Shown here: positions 15,770-24,390 of the stretch, one piece after another
Position numbering within the stretch: the stretch's first letter is position 1
How the letters are laid out: the number at the start of each line of letters is the position of its first letter
Assembly: GCA_945888525.1 (NCBI GenBank)
Contig: CAMDAF010000005.1
Span: 1-34,511 of the forward strand
Length of the DNA: 34,511 bases
Direction of reading: 5' to 3'
Source: Chitinophaga pinensis
GTDB lineage: Bacteria; Bacteroidota; Bacteroidia; NS11-12g; UBA955
The notes under the pieces: model-generated
The model's input: only the letters and a program-made list of their open reading frames with translations
What the model was told of the DNA's origin: nothing
Databases searched by the model: none
Position numbers and translations under genes: made by a program

Positions 15770-16792
15770 TTATTCTGTAATTCCGTTTTTGTTAAGTGCC
15801 TTCTGGTAACGTTTGGCATTTTGCAAGTGCACATTGTAGTCCTTTGCAAAATTGTGGTATCCACTAAAATCTTCTTTGGCACACATATATAAATAGGCGT
15901 GTTTTGTTGCATTTAAAACGCAATCAATAGATTGCTTTGATGCGATGCATATTGGTCCTGGGGGCAACCCTTTGTTTATGTAAGTATTGTATGGAGATTC
16001 TATGCTTAAATGTGTTTTTAATACCCTTCTTAATCCCGGCTCATTTAACGCAAATTTAATGGTGGGGTCGGCTTGCAATGGCATGCCTATCTGCATACGG
16101 TTTAAATACAAGCCCGCAACGACAGGCATTTCATCGGTTTTATTGGTTTCCTTGGAAACAATACTGGCTAATATTGAAACTTCAATGGTCGATAATCCAA
16201 GTGCTTTTGCTTTTTCCCTGCGTTCAGCATTCCAATATTTCTGATATTCTAAAGCCATTTTAATAATTAATTCGTCTGCTTCTGTATGCCAATATAAATT
16301 GTAGGTATCAGGCAATACCATAGCGTATATGGTTTCTTTTTTGAAGCCATATTTTTGGCAAAATGCTGTGTCATTGAGGATTTTATAAAAGTCGCTGCTG
16401 TCACCTTCTAACTTTTGGCCACAAAGGGCTGCTAATTTTTCCAAACCAATTAATGGTCTTATAACCAAATTGACCGTTTTCATTTTCCCTTCTCTAAAAA
16501 TCTTTGCTAATTCAACAAGATTCATGCTAGGATTAACCGTGTATCGTCCTGCTTTTACCCATCTGTTTAAATTTATTCGCTCAGATATTCTTTCAAAAAT
16601 GAAAGGAAATTTCAATCCATAATTTGATTCTAACTTTTTGCTAATAGATTCAATGTTGTCTGCACTGTCAATAAATACATAACTTTCTTTACCGATACTG
16701 AGCGCAGGCGATTTGTAGACATAAAGGCCAAACAAACTTAACAACAATAAGCTCGAGACAATAACAATTAAGACAGATTTAATAAGCTTCAT
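15770..16792 (-). CDS. mltG: Endolytic peptidoglycan transglycosylase MltG
   Basis: 340 residues. One N-terminal membrane helix (residues about 5-26) is followed by a LysM-like segment and the YceG/MltG catalytic domain. The catalytic Glu is Glu215 in LASIVSKETNK, matching the position of Glu218 in the E. coli enzyme. The family also shows VVAGLYLNRMQIGMPLQADP, SPYNTYINKGLPPGPI and YHNFAKDYNVH. It cleaves nascent glycan strands in the periplasm and helps set their length. The ATG at 16792 follows a -7 box (16801-16808) by eight bases. It is divergent from rmlC. Its stop lies nine bases from that of the small membrane protein. Confidence 0.94.
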   Translation of the reverse strand: MKLIKSVLIVIVSSLLLLSLFGLYVYKSPALSIGKESYVFIDSADNIESISKKLESNYGLKFPFIFERISERINLNRWVKAGRYTVNPSMNLVELAKIFREGKMKTVNLVIRPLIGLEKLAALCGQKLEGDSSDFYKILNDTAFCQKYGFKKETIYAMVLPDTYNLYWHTEADELIIKMALEYQKYWNAERREKAKALGLSTIEVSILASIVSKETNKTDEMPVVAGLYLNRMQIGMPLQADPTIKFALNEPGLRRVLKTHLSIESPYNTYINKGLPPGPICIASKQSIDCVLNATKHAYLYMCAKEDFSGYHNFAKDYNVHLQNAKRYQKALNKNGITE

Positions 16793-16800
16793 TTCTTATG

Positions 16801-16808
16801 CAAACTTA
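16801..16808 (-). promoter_or_regulatory. -7 box of mltG
   Basis: On the minus strand TAAGTTTG fits TAnnTTTG and ends eight bases before the mltG ATG. A small palindrome, CTTCAA-AAC-TTGAAG (16818-16832), sits just upstream in the divergent region shared with rmlC. Confidence 0.5.
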
Positions 16809-16889
16809 CTTTTTATTCTTCAAAACTTGAAGTCAAATTCTTGTGGATGACTATTTTAAATCTTGGTTTAAATTCTAATGTTAAGCCCT

Positions 16890-16897
16890 TATTTTTG
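16890..16897 (+). promoter_or_regulatory. -7 box of rmlC
   Basis: TATTTTTG ends three bases before the rmlC ATG at 16901. The predicted mRNA leader is one or two bases, so the message is probably leaderless. Confidence 0.55.
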
Positions 16898-16900
16898 CAC

Positions 16901-17443
16901 ATGGAATTGATTGAAACGGGTTTTAAAGGATTGATATTAATTAAACCCAAAGTTTTTATAGATGAAAGAGGCTATTTTTTTGAGTCTTTTAACCAAGAAA
17001 AGTTTGAATCTATAGGTATTAAAGAAAAATTCAACCAAGACAATCAATCGCTCTCAAATAAAGGTATTGTGAGAGGTTTGCATTTTCAAGCACCGCCGCA
17101 TGCGCAAGGCAAATTGGTAAGGGTTATTAAAGGTGCCGTGCAGGATGTCGTTGTAGACATTCGAAAAAACGCATTGACCTATGGTAAAAGTTACTCTGTC
17201 GAATTGAGTGAAGAAAATTTCCTAATGTTGTACATTCCACCTGGATTTGCCCATGGCTTTGCAACCTTACAAGACCACACAATCTTTTCTTATAAATGCA
17301 CAGATACTTACCATCCCGAATGTGAGGGTGGCTTGGCCTGGGACGACCGCGAATTTGCTATTGATTGGTCTGTAAGTGCTCCGATTTTGTCTGAAAAGGA
17401 CAAAAAATATCAAGCATTCAGCTTATTTGTTTCCCCTTTCTAA
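16901..17443 (+). CDS. rmlC: dTDP-4-dehydrorhamnose 3,5-epimerase
   Basis: 180 residues from the ATG at 16901; the frame is open further upstream but the conserved N-terminus and the promoter box fix this start. It is a cupin enzyme that epimerises dTDP-4-keto-6-deoxyglucose at C3 and C5 on the way to dTDP-L-rhamnose. Landmarks are FIDERGYFFESFNQEKF, FNQDNQSLSNKGIVRGLHFQ with the catalytic His, KLVRVIKGAVQDVVVDIRK, PPGFAHGFATL and the Tyr-containing YKCTDTYHPECEGGLAWDD. rmlA, rmlB and rmlD are not in the window. A link to the Wzx/Wzy cluster 10 kb away is possible only by function. Its stop abuts that of the converging FGE-fold gene with no gap. Confidence 0.94.
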   Translation: MELIETGFKGLILIKPKVFIDERGYFFESFNQEKFESIGIKEKFNQDNQSLSNKGIVRGLHFQAPPHAQGKLVRVIKGAVQDVVVDIRKNALTYGKSYSVELSEENFLMLYIPPGFAHGFATLQDHTIFSYKCTDTYHPECEGGLAWDDREFAIDWSVSAPILSEKDKKYQAFSLFVSPF

Positions 17444-19066
17444 TTAACGTTCGACAACTTCAGCCAATACTCTGAAACCTAATGTGGCATTAGGTTCTGA
17501 ATATCTCTCTTTTGAAATTAACATGATGTCATATTGTGTTGAAATCCATGATCCTCCTTTTGATGTGCCTTTTTCTTCTACCATTTCTGCAACATTTCCT
17601 GAGCAGTTGTGAAGGCCATAATTGTTAGGGAAATATGACTTGGTATAATGTGGAATTAAAGCACCATCTGCTGTTCTATTCATTGCTATTCCATTGTTGT
17701 TTACCCATGAATAGTTATTGTTGCTGTCTTGGTATAAATACTGGTCTTCTAATGGAGCGAAATTTGCCAAATAACAACCTCGATTATTTCTTGTATAGCT
17801 GCCACCCCAACCATAAAGGTCTTTATAACCCCCATATGCAGCATGCATCCACTCGTTCTCATTGGGTAATCTAAATACAACTTTGTGGTATTCTCTTTTC
17901 GGATTGGAATTGTATTTTTCACCCAACCATTTACAGTAGGCTAGGGCAGATTCATAGGTAATCCCTACAACTGGAAAATTATTAAATGCTGAATGCCACG
18001 CATATTGTTCAAAATAGCTGTATCTAAAAATAGGTTTCCAAATTCCAACTTTGGGTTTTAAACTGCTGTCTTTGTATTCTGTCAGAAATTGTTTGTATTC
18101 TAAATTGCTAATTTCATTGCTCATGAATTTAAAATTATCAGAGTTGTTTTGTTTTGGAATGTACTCAAATCCATTTGAATTCATTTTATTTTGAATCTCA
18201 AACTTGGGAATTGTTTTATTGTCATAGGTTTCCACCACCTCAATAACATATCTAAAGCCTATGTGTGAAGAGGCTGCTCCATCTTTTGAATACTGCGACA
18301 CATAATTTATTCGACAGTTATAGGGTGTAGTATTCCAGCTGCCTCCTTTTGAAAGCCCTTCTTCCTCAATCCACTCTGCAACATTTCCACTCATATTGTA
18401 CAATCCATAAGCATTTGGCCAATAGGAGTACACTTCAGTTGTTATCATCGTATTATAGGGTTGAAGCGTTTCGTATGATATGGTTCCCATTTTGCAATTG
18501 AGCAAAATCTTACCTAAGTGTTTCTTTTCAGGTCCACAATACCGCACACCTTCGCATGCCCATGGATAATTAGCCCCCGGTTTTTGTCCACCTTCTGCCG
18601 CCATTATCCATTCTTGTTCACTTGCCAGTCTTACGATGACTTTCTTGATTTTGCTCTCTGTATTTAATTCCAGATAATCGTTGTATTTAGTCTGCAGCCA
18701 ATTGCAGTAAGCCATGGCATGCTTCTGACTTACACCAACAACTGGCATATTTTGAAATGCATTGGATTGGAAATAATGGTTTCTAAATGCCTCAAATCCT
18801 TTTCCCCAAACATTGGTGTCTGGATACATGAGGTTGTATATTGATTGGTCCATTGACTTTGTCCAATTCAAAAAAGACCTGTATTCTTGGTTGCTCACTT
18901 CAGTTTCTTTCATGTACAAATAACTGCCTAGTATCGGTTTCGAACCTTCCAAAACAGACCCGTCGACGATTATAGGCATAGTAAAGTTCATAGGGTAGCT
19001 TATTTTTTTGGGATAAACGTTATTGGTTGTAAATATTAGTATTAGAAGGAAGGATAATTGTTTCAT
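17444..19066 (-). CDS. Secreted protein with two FGE-sulfatase-fold domains (GldJ/GldK-like)
   Basis: 540 residues from the ATG at 19066. A signal peptide comes first, without a lipobox. Two similar halves follow. Domain 1 (about 45-290) runs from KETEVSNQEYRSFL to NMSGNVAEWIEEEGLSKGGSW and SSHIGFRY. Domain 2 (about 300-540) runs from SNEISNLEYKQFL to NCSGNVAEMVEEKGTSKGGSW and NATLGFRV. These are marks of the formylglycine-generating-enzyme fold, also used by gliding/type IX secretion proteins GldJ and GldK. In the FGE active-site segment after GGSW, the two Cys are not both kept: domain 1 has only the second (TTPYNC) and domain 2 neither (STQYDI). An FGE-type oxidase role is thus unlikely and a structural or binding role fits better. 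No other gld genes are nearby. Confidence 0.8.
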   Translation of the reverse strand: MKQLSFLLILIFTTNNVYPKKISYPMNFTMPIIVDGSVLEGSKPILGSYLYMKETEVSNQEYRSFLNWTKSMDQSIYNLMYPDTNVWGKGFEAFRNHYFQSNAFQNMPVVGVSQKHAMAYCNWLQTKYNDYLELNTESKIKKVIVRLASEQEWIMAAEGGQKPGANYPWACEGVRYCGPEKKHLGKILLNCKMGTISYETLQPYNTMITTEVYSYWPNAYGLYNMSGNVAEWIEEEGLSKGGSWNTTPYNCRINYVSQYSKDGAASSHIGFRYVIEVVETYDNKTIPKFEIQNKMNSNGFEYIPKQNNSDNFKFMSNEISNLEYKQFLTEYKDSSLKPKVGIWKPIFRYSYFEQYAWHSAFNNFPVVGITYESALAYCKWLGEKYNSNPKREYHKVVFRLPNENEWMHAAYGGYKDLYGWGGSYTRNNRGCYLANFAPLEDQYLYQDSNNNYSWVNNNGIAMNRTADGALIPHYTKSYFPNNYGLHNCSGNVAEMVEEKGTSKGGSWISTQYDIMLISKERYSEPNATLGFRVLAEVVER

Positions 19067-19191
19067 GGTCTTAAGCAAAGATACTTTTTTAAAATATATT
19101 TTGATATCTCTAGTTTAAATTCTATCATTGCTGCGCTAAATTGGCAGACATTTGAATTTTTGAAACAAGCCAATAAAAAATAAACAATAGT

Positions 19192-19569
19192 ATGAAACAA
19201 CCATATTTTATTTTAAAATGGATTCCAGAATTTTATTTTATTATGGTTTCCGTTTTATGGTTTTACCATTCAATAACTATTGAACACAGCAACAGTGTTA
19301 ATTTTCCTGCTGTTATTCTCATCATTTTGTTTCACATGCAATTGTTTCTGAACGATCTAAAATTTGGAAAAGTTTTGGCGGGAATTGTTGCAATTGCCAC
19401 TATTGTTTTATTGGTTTTTTTGTCACAAAGAATTATTAATTCACTCAAATTTGATTACGATTCACAAATATTCATCTTAGGACTCGGAAACCTGGTGATT
19501 GTAAATATAATTATGGCAACTTTGATGTTCCGAAGATACAAAAGAACGGAGGATTCTCTACCGTTGTAG
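19192..19569 (+). CDS. Four-helix membrane protein of unknown function
   Basis: 125 residues, mostly hydrophobic, with about four transmembrane helices (near residues 13-30, 38-55, 60-80 and 90-110). It ends in a short charged tail (FRRYKRTEDSLPL). No family is recognised. The ATG follows a 113-base gap after the divergent FGE-fold gene. The stop lies in an 18-base imperfect palindrome shared with the end of gatB. Confidence 0.6.
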   Translation: MKQPYFILKWIPEFYFIMVSVLWFYHSITIEHSNSVNFPAVILIILFHMQLFLNDLKFGKVLAGIVAIATIVLLVFLSQRIINSLKFDYDSQIFILGLGNLVIVNIIMATLMFRRYKRTEDSLPL

Positions 19570-19575
19570 GTATAC

Positions 19576-21015
19576 TTACAATTCAAGAGCATCTGCAACG
19601 GCTTTGTTGAGTGCTTTTGGATCTGCTTTGCCTTTGCTTAATTTCATCGCTTCTCCAACAAACAAACCTAATAGGCCTTTCTTTCCTGTTTTGTATTCTG
19701 CAATTTTATCAGGGTATTTCGACAAAGCTTCTTTTACCACAGAATCAATTAAATTGCTGTCATTTGACTGAATAACATTTAAAATTTCAGCAATTTCAAG
19801 TGGCGTTTTCTCAGGGTGCTTTAACATCATTGGGAATACTTGTTGAGAAGCCGCAGTATTGCTTAATAGTCCTTCATCGATTAAGGCAATCAGCGCAGAC
19901 AATGATTCTGGTTTTAATTTAAAATCATCTATCTCGCTTGCTGTTTCGTTTAAAAAGGACTTAACACTTCCAAGAACCCAATTGGCTGCTGCTTTATAGT
20001 TTTTGCAAAACTTACTTAATTCAATATAATATAAAGCCGTTTGCTTATCGTCGGTTATTGTTTGAGCATCGTATTGAGACAATCCAAATTCATTTCTGAG
20101 TTTTAAGTACATTTCTTCCGGAAGTTGTGGAAGATTCACTTTTATTTGATTTAAAAATTCATCTGTAATTAGAAACGGGGGGAGGTCTGGTTCGGGAAAA
20201 TACCTGTAATCATTAGCGGCCTCTTTACTTCTCATACTGAAAGTATTGCCTTTTAAGGCATTAAAACCTCTGGTTTCAGAAACAATTTCTTCACCCTTGG
20301 TCTTCATCTCCGTTTGACGTATGATTTCACTCTCAATGGCTCTTCTAACATTGCTTATTGAGTTCATGTTTTTAACCTCTACCTTAGTTCCAAAAGCAGC
20401 AGTCCCAGTTTCTCTAATAGATATATTGGCATCACAGCGCATTGATCCTTCCTCCATGTTTCCATCACAAATCCCTAAATAGCGGACTAATTTCCTAACT
20501 TCACTTACGTATTCGTATGCCTCTTCACTGCTTCTTATTTCGGGCTCACTTACTATCTCGATTAAGGGAACACCAGCGCGGTTATAGTCAACCAAAGTAT
20601 CATATAAGTCCTGGTCGTGCATGCTCTTACCGCTATCTTCTTCCATATGGATTCTGGTTAATCCAATTTGTTTTTCTAAGCCGTCTTTTAATTTTATTTT
20701 AACAAATCCGCCTGTGCATATAGGTGTTTTGTCTTGGGTTATTTGGTAACCTTTTGGCAAATCTGCATAGAAGTAATTTTTACGGTCAAATTGGTTGTAA
20801 CGGGTAATGTTGCAATTCAACGCTAATCCCATCTTAATGGCCTGTTCAATGACGCTTATATTGTGTTTAGGCAATGTTCCCGGATGCGCAATGGTAATTG
20901 GACTCACTTGTGTGTTCGGCAAACCCCCGTATTCAGTATTGTCGCCACAGTATGCTTTACTTTTACTAAGCAATTGCACGTGAATTTCTAAGCCGATTAC
21001 TACTTCGTATGTCAT
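19576..21015 (-). CDS. gatB: Asp/Glu-tRNA amidotransferase subunit B
   Basis: 479 residues, full length. With GatA and GatC it converts mischarged Glu-tRNA-Gln or Asp-tRNA-Asn to the amide forms. The N-terminal catalytic (cradle) domain shows VVIGLEIHVQLLSKSKAYCG, FDRKNYFYADLPKGYQITQ, VDYNRAGVPLIEIVSEPEIR and NYFPEPDLPP-like sequence around residue 270. The C-terminal GatB/YqeY tail binds tRNA (GKKGLLGLFVGEAMKLSKGK). gatA and gatC are elsewhere. The ATG is 38 bases after the MazG-like gene and has its own -7 box TAATTTTG (21030-21037), so it may be read both from that box and by read-through. Confidence 0.96.
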   Translation of the reverse strand: MTYEVVIGLEIHVQLLSKSKAYCGDNTEYGGLPNTQVSPITIAHPGTLPKHNISVIEQAIKMGLALNCNITRYNQFDRKNYFYADLPKGYQITQDKTPICTGGFVKIKLKDGLEKQIGLTRIHMEEDSGKSMHDQDLYDTLVDYNRAGVPLIEIVSEPEIRSSEEAYEYVSEVRKLVRYLGICDGNMEEGSMRCDANISIRETGTAAFGTKVEVKNMNSISNVRRAIESEIIRQTEMKTKGEEIVSETRGFNALKGNTFSMRSKEAANDYRYFPEPDLPPFLITDEFLNQIKVNLPQLPEEMYLKLRNEFGLSQYDAQTITDDKQTALYYIELSKFCKNYKAAANWVLGSVKSFLNETASEIDDFKLKPESLSALIALIDEGLLSNTAASQQVFPMMLKHPEKTPLEIAEILNVIQSNDSNLIDSVVKEALSKYPDKIAEYKTGKKGLLGLFVGEAMKLSKGKADPKALNKAVADALEL

Positions 21016-21029
21016 ATAAAAAAGGAGTG

Positions 21030-21037
21030 CAAAATTA
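21030..21037 (-). promoter_or_regulatory. -7 box upstream of gatB
   Basis: On the minus strand TAATTTTG followed by CA lies 14 bases before the gatB ATG, in the gap after the MazG-like gene. No clear -33 element is seen. Confidence 0.45.
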
Positions 21038-21053
21038 GGGATTAAACATCAAT

Positions 21054-21395
21054 CTATTGGGACAATTTTTCGTTGTTTTGATGTCGGTCAAAATCGCGCA
21101 ATGTTTTTTTTTCCATGTTCTGTTTAAATGCTTCTGTTAAATTAACCCCAGTTTGATTTGCTAAACAAATTAAAACCCAAAGGACGTCAGCCATTTCATC
21201 TGATAAGTTGCTTGGTTTGTCTGTCGATTTACTCGATTGTTCACCATAGGTTCTGGCCATTATTCTGGCCAATTCACCAACTTCTTCCATTAAAATAGCC
21301 GTATTGGTCAATTCATTGAAATATCTTACACCTATGGTTTTTATCCAAAGGTCAACCTCAGATTGCGCTTGCTGTAATGTTAGTTCTTGAGACAT
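21054..21395 (-). CDS. MazG-like nucleotide pyrophosphohydrolase
   Basis: 113 residues from the ATG at 21395, two bases after the trxB stop; the open frame extends upstream into trxB. It is an all-alpha NTP pyrophosphatase of the MazG-like type. The metal-binding helices appear as LMEEVGELARIMARTYGEQ and LSDEMADVLWVLICLANQTG, matching the EExxE/ExxD pattern. Such proteins hydrolyse (d)NTPs to monophosphates and may remove non-canonical nucleotides; the substrate here is unknown. It is probably in one transcript with trxB. Confidence 0.85.
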   Translation of the reverse strand: MSQELTLQQAQSEVDLWIKTIGVRYFNELTNTAILMEEVGELARIMARTYGEQSSKSTDKPSNLSDEMADVLWVLICLANQTGVNLTEAFKQNMEKKTLRDFDRHQNNEKLSQ

Positions 21396-21397
21396 TA

Positions 21398-22342
21398 TTA
21401 TGCAGAATGTTGGCTTGACAACCATCGCTCTGCATCCAAGGCAGCCATGCATCCACTTCCTGCAGCAGTAACGGCTTGACGGTAAATTTTATCTTGTGCA
21501 TCACCGCAAGCAAACACACCTTCAATATTGGTGTATGAACTTCCTGGTTTTGTCATAATATAACCTTGCTCATCCATATGGATCCATGGTTTGAAAATAG
21601 AAGTGTTAGGAGTGTGGCCAATTGCAACAAAAAATCCTGTCACACTAATTGTTTTCAAGCTGCCATCTAAAGTGCTTTTTAATCTTGCACCTTCAACTAC
21701 AGTATCGCCAAGTATTTCATCTGTTTCCGAATTAAAATGAATTTCAATGTTTGGCGTGTTCTCAACGCGATGTTGCATTGCTTTTGATGCTCTGAAGGTA
21801 TCTCGTCTAACTATCATATGCACTTTATTACACAATTTGGCCAAATAGCTGGCTTCTTCACAAGCTGTATCTCCTGCTCCAACAATTGCGACATCTTGTC
21901 CTCTATAAAAGAATCCATCGCAAACAGCACATGCACTTACGCCACTGCCGTTTAGTTTTTGTTCACTAGGTATACCCAACCATTTGGCACTTGCACCTGT
22001 TGCTATAATTATCGATTCTGCCACAATTGTTTTTTTCTCATCTACCACACAAGTAAAAGGTCTTTGGCTAAAATCAACTGAGGTGACAATACCAAATCGA
22101 ATATCTGCCCCCAACCTAACGGCTTGCTTTTTGAAATGGTCCATCATCATTGGACCTTCAATTCCATCTGGATATCCGGGGTAATTTTCAACATCAGTGG
22201 TAATGGTTAATTGTCCACCTGGTTGCAAGCCCTCATACATTACAGGCTTCATGTCTGCTCTGGCTGCATAAATTGCTGCCGTAAATCCTGCAGGGCCACT
22301 GCCTATAATTAAACACTCAACTTTTTCTATTTCCTGATTCAT
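21398..22342 (-). CDS. trxB: Thioredoxin reductase
   Basis: 314 residues, a low-molecular-weight flavoprotein that reduces thioredoxin with NADPH. The FAD-binding N-terminus has LIIGSGPAGFTAAIYAARA. The redox pair is Cys138 and Cys141 in CAVCDGFFYRG. The NADPH domain has VAIVGAGDTACEEASYL and the VRRDTFRA segment whose Arg pair indicates NADPH. The C-terminal FAD motif is VFACGDAQDKIYRQAVTAAG. The ATG is four bases after a -7 box (22347-22354), so the message is nearly leaderless. The next gene starts two bases after its stop. Confidence 0.96.
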   Translation of the reverse strand: MNQEIEKVECLIIGSGPAGFTAAIYAARADMKPVMYEGLQPGGQLTITTDVENYPGYPDGIEGPMMMDHFKKQAVRLGADIRFGIVTSVDFSQRPFTCVVDEKKTIVAESIIIATGASAKWLGIPSEQKLNGSGVSACAVCDGFFYRGQDVAIVGAGDTACEEASYLAKLCNKVHMIVRRDTFRASKAMQHRVENTPNIEIHFNSETDEILGDTVVEGARLKSTLDGSLKTISVTGFFVAIGHTPNTSIFKPWIHMDEQGYIMTKPGSSYTNIEGVFACGDAQDKIYRQAVTAAGSGCMAALDAERWLSSQHSA

Positions 22343-22346
22343 GCTG

Positions 22347-22375
22347 CAAATTAATTAAATTATATCTGAATCAAA
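22347..22375 (-). promoter_or_regulatory. Promoter of trxB
   Basis: On the minus strand TTTG (22372-22375), 17 bases, then TTAATTTG (22347-22354), which ends four bases before the ATG. The -7 box differs from consensus at one place. Confidence 0.6.
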
Positions 22376-22437
22376 AAATTGATATTATTTATGTTGATAT
22401 ATTAGTCGTTAAATCTGAACAAATAGTGTGTTTTTAA

Positions 22438-23967
22438 TTATTGATTACAACCGGTGTCCTTATCAGAACTGGTTTTGTTCTTTTTTTTAGTGATTCCAAA
22501 ACTAAAACCAAAATAGACATCTGTTCCATAAATGTCTTTGCCTTTTAATTGTCCAATCAGATTGTCTGAGCCTATAAAGGCTGGACCAATGCGCAAATAC
22601 ATTCCCAATCTAGTGTTTCTATAATCATTCATTATGCCAATTGGCAAGGCTAATTCAAGAAATCGACTCTCAAATCTTGGAATAATTACAATGTATGAGG
22701 GTTTCCTCATGCCTATAGAATTCTTGCCTCTTAAGTCTTGAGACAAATTGGCTCCAAGATAAAGGAACTTAAAAATATTATAATCAAATTGCAGATTAAT
22801 AGTAGATGGCATATTGGTTTGGATGGTCTTGGCCGTTGTATCGACATTCAATAGTGTGCGCATAACACTGTCTGTGTATTTCAAACCTTTATCAGTTCCG
22901 TTGCTCCAAGCGCTCGCAAATGCGGGACTTATTATGAAGGCCTTGTCTCCACCTGAATTGCTTATTCTAGTGTTTTTGATTTTGTTTTTATACGCAATAT
23001 GCCCGCCATCTATAATGCTAATACCGCCCCTAAAAGTATAATTGTTTTTCTTATTGCCCACATTTTTAAAGGCTTTGTTTTTGTATTCAAATGCAGCTCC
23101 AATATCGTATCCAAATCCACTGCCTTGAAGTTTATTGTTAATTGCACCAAAGTTGATGTTTTGCAAATTTGAAAATGCAGAAATATCTGTATACCCATAT
23201 TCAAGATCCGTTTCACCAAAAACAATGGTATCTGTTCCTGCAGCTTTTATCAACAACCCTCTGTTCTTGATGTATCCGGTAGCATAACCCAATAAAAGTT
23301 TAGGTGTTACTCCAAATTTTAACACAAGATTTTCAGTGTTTACTATTGTCTTTGCTAAAGTAACCCCAAATTCGCCAAATGCATTGACATTAACTGTAAA
23401 TGAGTTGTCGCCAAAGGTTTGCCCAATTTGGAATTGATTTGGTCCACTGTAGCTAAGCCCGCCTTTAGAACTGTCGATGCCATATCTAGCCAATCGAGCC
23501 AATGGCTCTGACACATCGTTCATTTGTAAGTTGATTGTGTTTTTGTATTGAAAACCGAGGGCAAATCCGTGTGGCAAAGACATCATAAAACCAGGTGCTT
23601 TGGTTTGTAAATACAAATTCATATTCTTAGCCCTGCCATTGATATTTTCCTTCAACCAATTGTCTTGAAACAACAATGAGCCATTGCTATTTGTATATGA
23701 AGATGGTACTTTTCCTGTTATAAGGTTAAGGATTGGGAAAGGAAAATTTAATTTCAAATAATCATTGTTAAAACCAAAGCCAGCAGTAATGCCGTTAAAG
23801 TATAGGCGGTGTCTTGAGTTTGCTATATTGGCAGGGTTTAGATTTGCTTGATGAATGCCGCCTAAATTGCTGTGATTTAATCCAATATACGTTTGGGCAT
23901 TTAACCCAATAACTTGTGATAAAATACCTGTAAAAAGTATGTAAGTCTTGATGTTATTTAATTTCAT
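22438..23967 (-). CDS. DUF5723 family protein, probable outer membrane barrel
   Basis: 509 residues with a signal peptide ending near residue 25 (GLNAQ). The start of the mature protein, with GGIHQANLNPANIANSRHRLYF and the Gly/aromatic strands after it, fits the DUF5723 family of Bacteroidota. The rest is rich in alternating strands such as HGFALGFQYKNTINLQMND and FGEFGVTLAKTIV, typical of an outer membrane beta-barrel in the wider PorP/FadL-like class. Instead of ending on an aromatic strand, it has a Lys/Ser-rich tail with a Cys. Function is unknown. It diverges from the DUF423 gene with only 18 bases between start codons. Confidence 0.75.
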   Translation of the reverse strand: MKLNNIKTYILFTGILSQVIGLNAQTYIGLNHSNLGGIHQANLNPANIANSRHRLYFNGITAGFGFNNDYLKLNFPFPILNLITGKVPSSYTNSNGSLLFQDNWLKENINGRAKNMNLYLQTKAPGFMMSLPHGFALGFQYKNTINLQMNDVSEPLARLARYGIDSSKGGLSYSGPNQFQIGQTFGDNSFTVNVNAFGEFGVTLAKTIVNTENLVLKFGVTPKLLLGYATGYIKNRGLLIKAAGTDTIVFGETDLEYGYTDISAFSNLQNINFGAINNKLQGSGFGYDIGAAFEYKNKAFKNVGNKKNNYTFRGGISIIDGGHIAYKNKIKNTRISNSGGDKAFIISPAFASAWSNGTDKGLKYTDSVMRTLLNVDTTAKTIQTNMPSTINLQFDYNIFKFLYLGANLSQDLRGKNSIGMRKPSYIVIIPRFESRFLELALPIGIMNDYRNTRLGMYLRIGPAFIGSDNLIGQLKGKDIYGTDVYFGFSFGITKKKNKTSSDKDTGCNQ

Positions 23968-23973
23968 TTTCGT

Positions 23974-23981
23974 TTAATTTG
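23974..23981 (+). promoter_or_regulatory. -7 box of the DUF423-sixA-priA operon
   Basis: TTAATTTG, the same one-off variant as before trxB, ends four bases before the GTG at 23986. It supports that GTG as the start and predicts a nearly leaderless message. Confidence 0.5.
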
Positions 23982-23985
23982 TGCT

Positions 23986-24390
23986 GTGTTAATTGCTAAT
24001 AAATATAAAACGATTTTTGCTTATTGTGCATTCTTGGCAGGCCTCTCTGTATTGCTCGGCGCATTTGGTGCACATACCTTAAGCAAATATATATCTCCAT
24101 ATAAATTAGATGTCTTTAATAAGGCTTCCTCATATTTAATGTCACACAGTATTGCAGTAGTTTTACTTTTACTCCTCAAAAATACAACAAATTTACGAAT
24201 TGAACTTTGGACTGTTTATTCAATGTTCTTTGGCGTAATTATTTTTAGCCTGTCTTTATATCTGGTTTCAATTTCTGAATTACAAAGTTTACAGGCATTG
24301 AAGTATTTTGGCGCAATCGCACCAATTGGAGGTACACTCATGATTGCCGCTTGGTTTGCCACTTTTTTTTATATTTTAAAAACCAAATGA
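23986..24390 (+). CDS. DUF423 family membrane protein
   Basis: 134 residues with four transmembrane helices. The family signature is the first helix followed by LLGAFGAHTLSKYI and a later HSIAVVLLLLL. The last helices contain FGAIAPIGGTLMIAAWF. DUF423 (YgdD/TMEM256-like) proteins have no settled function. The GTG start at 23986 is supported by a promoter box four bases upstream. The stop overlaps the ATG of the phosphatase gene as ATGA, making this the first gene of a three-gene operon with sixA-like and priA. Confidence 0.88.
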   Translation: MLIANKYKTIFAYCAFLAGLSVLLGAFGAHTLSKYISPYKLDVFNKASSYLMSHSIAVVLLLLLKNTTNLRIELWTVYSMFFGVIIFSLSLYLVSISELQSLQALKYFGAIAPIGGTLMIAAWFATFFYILKTK

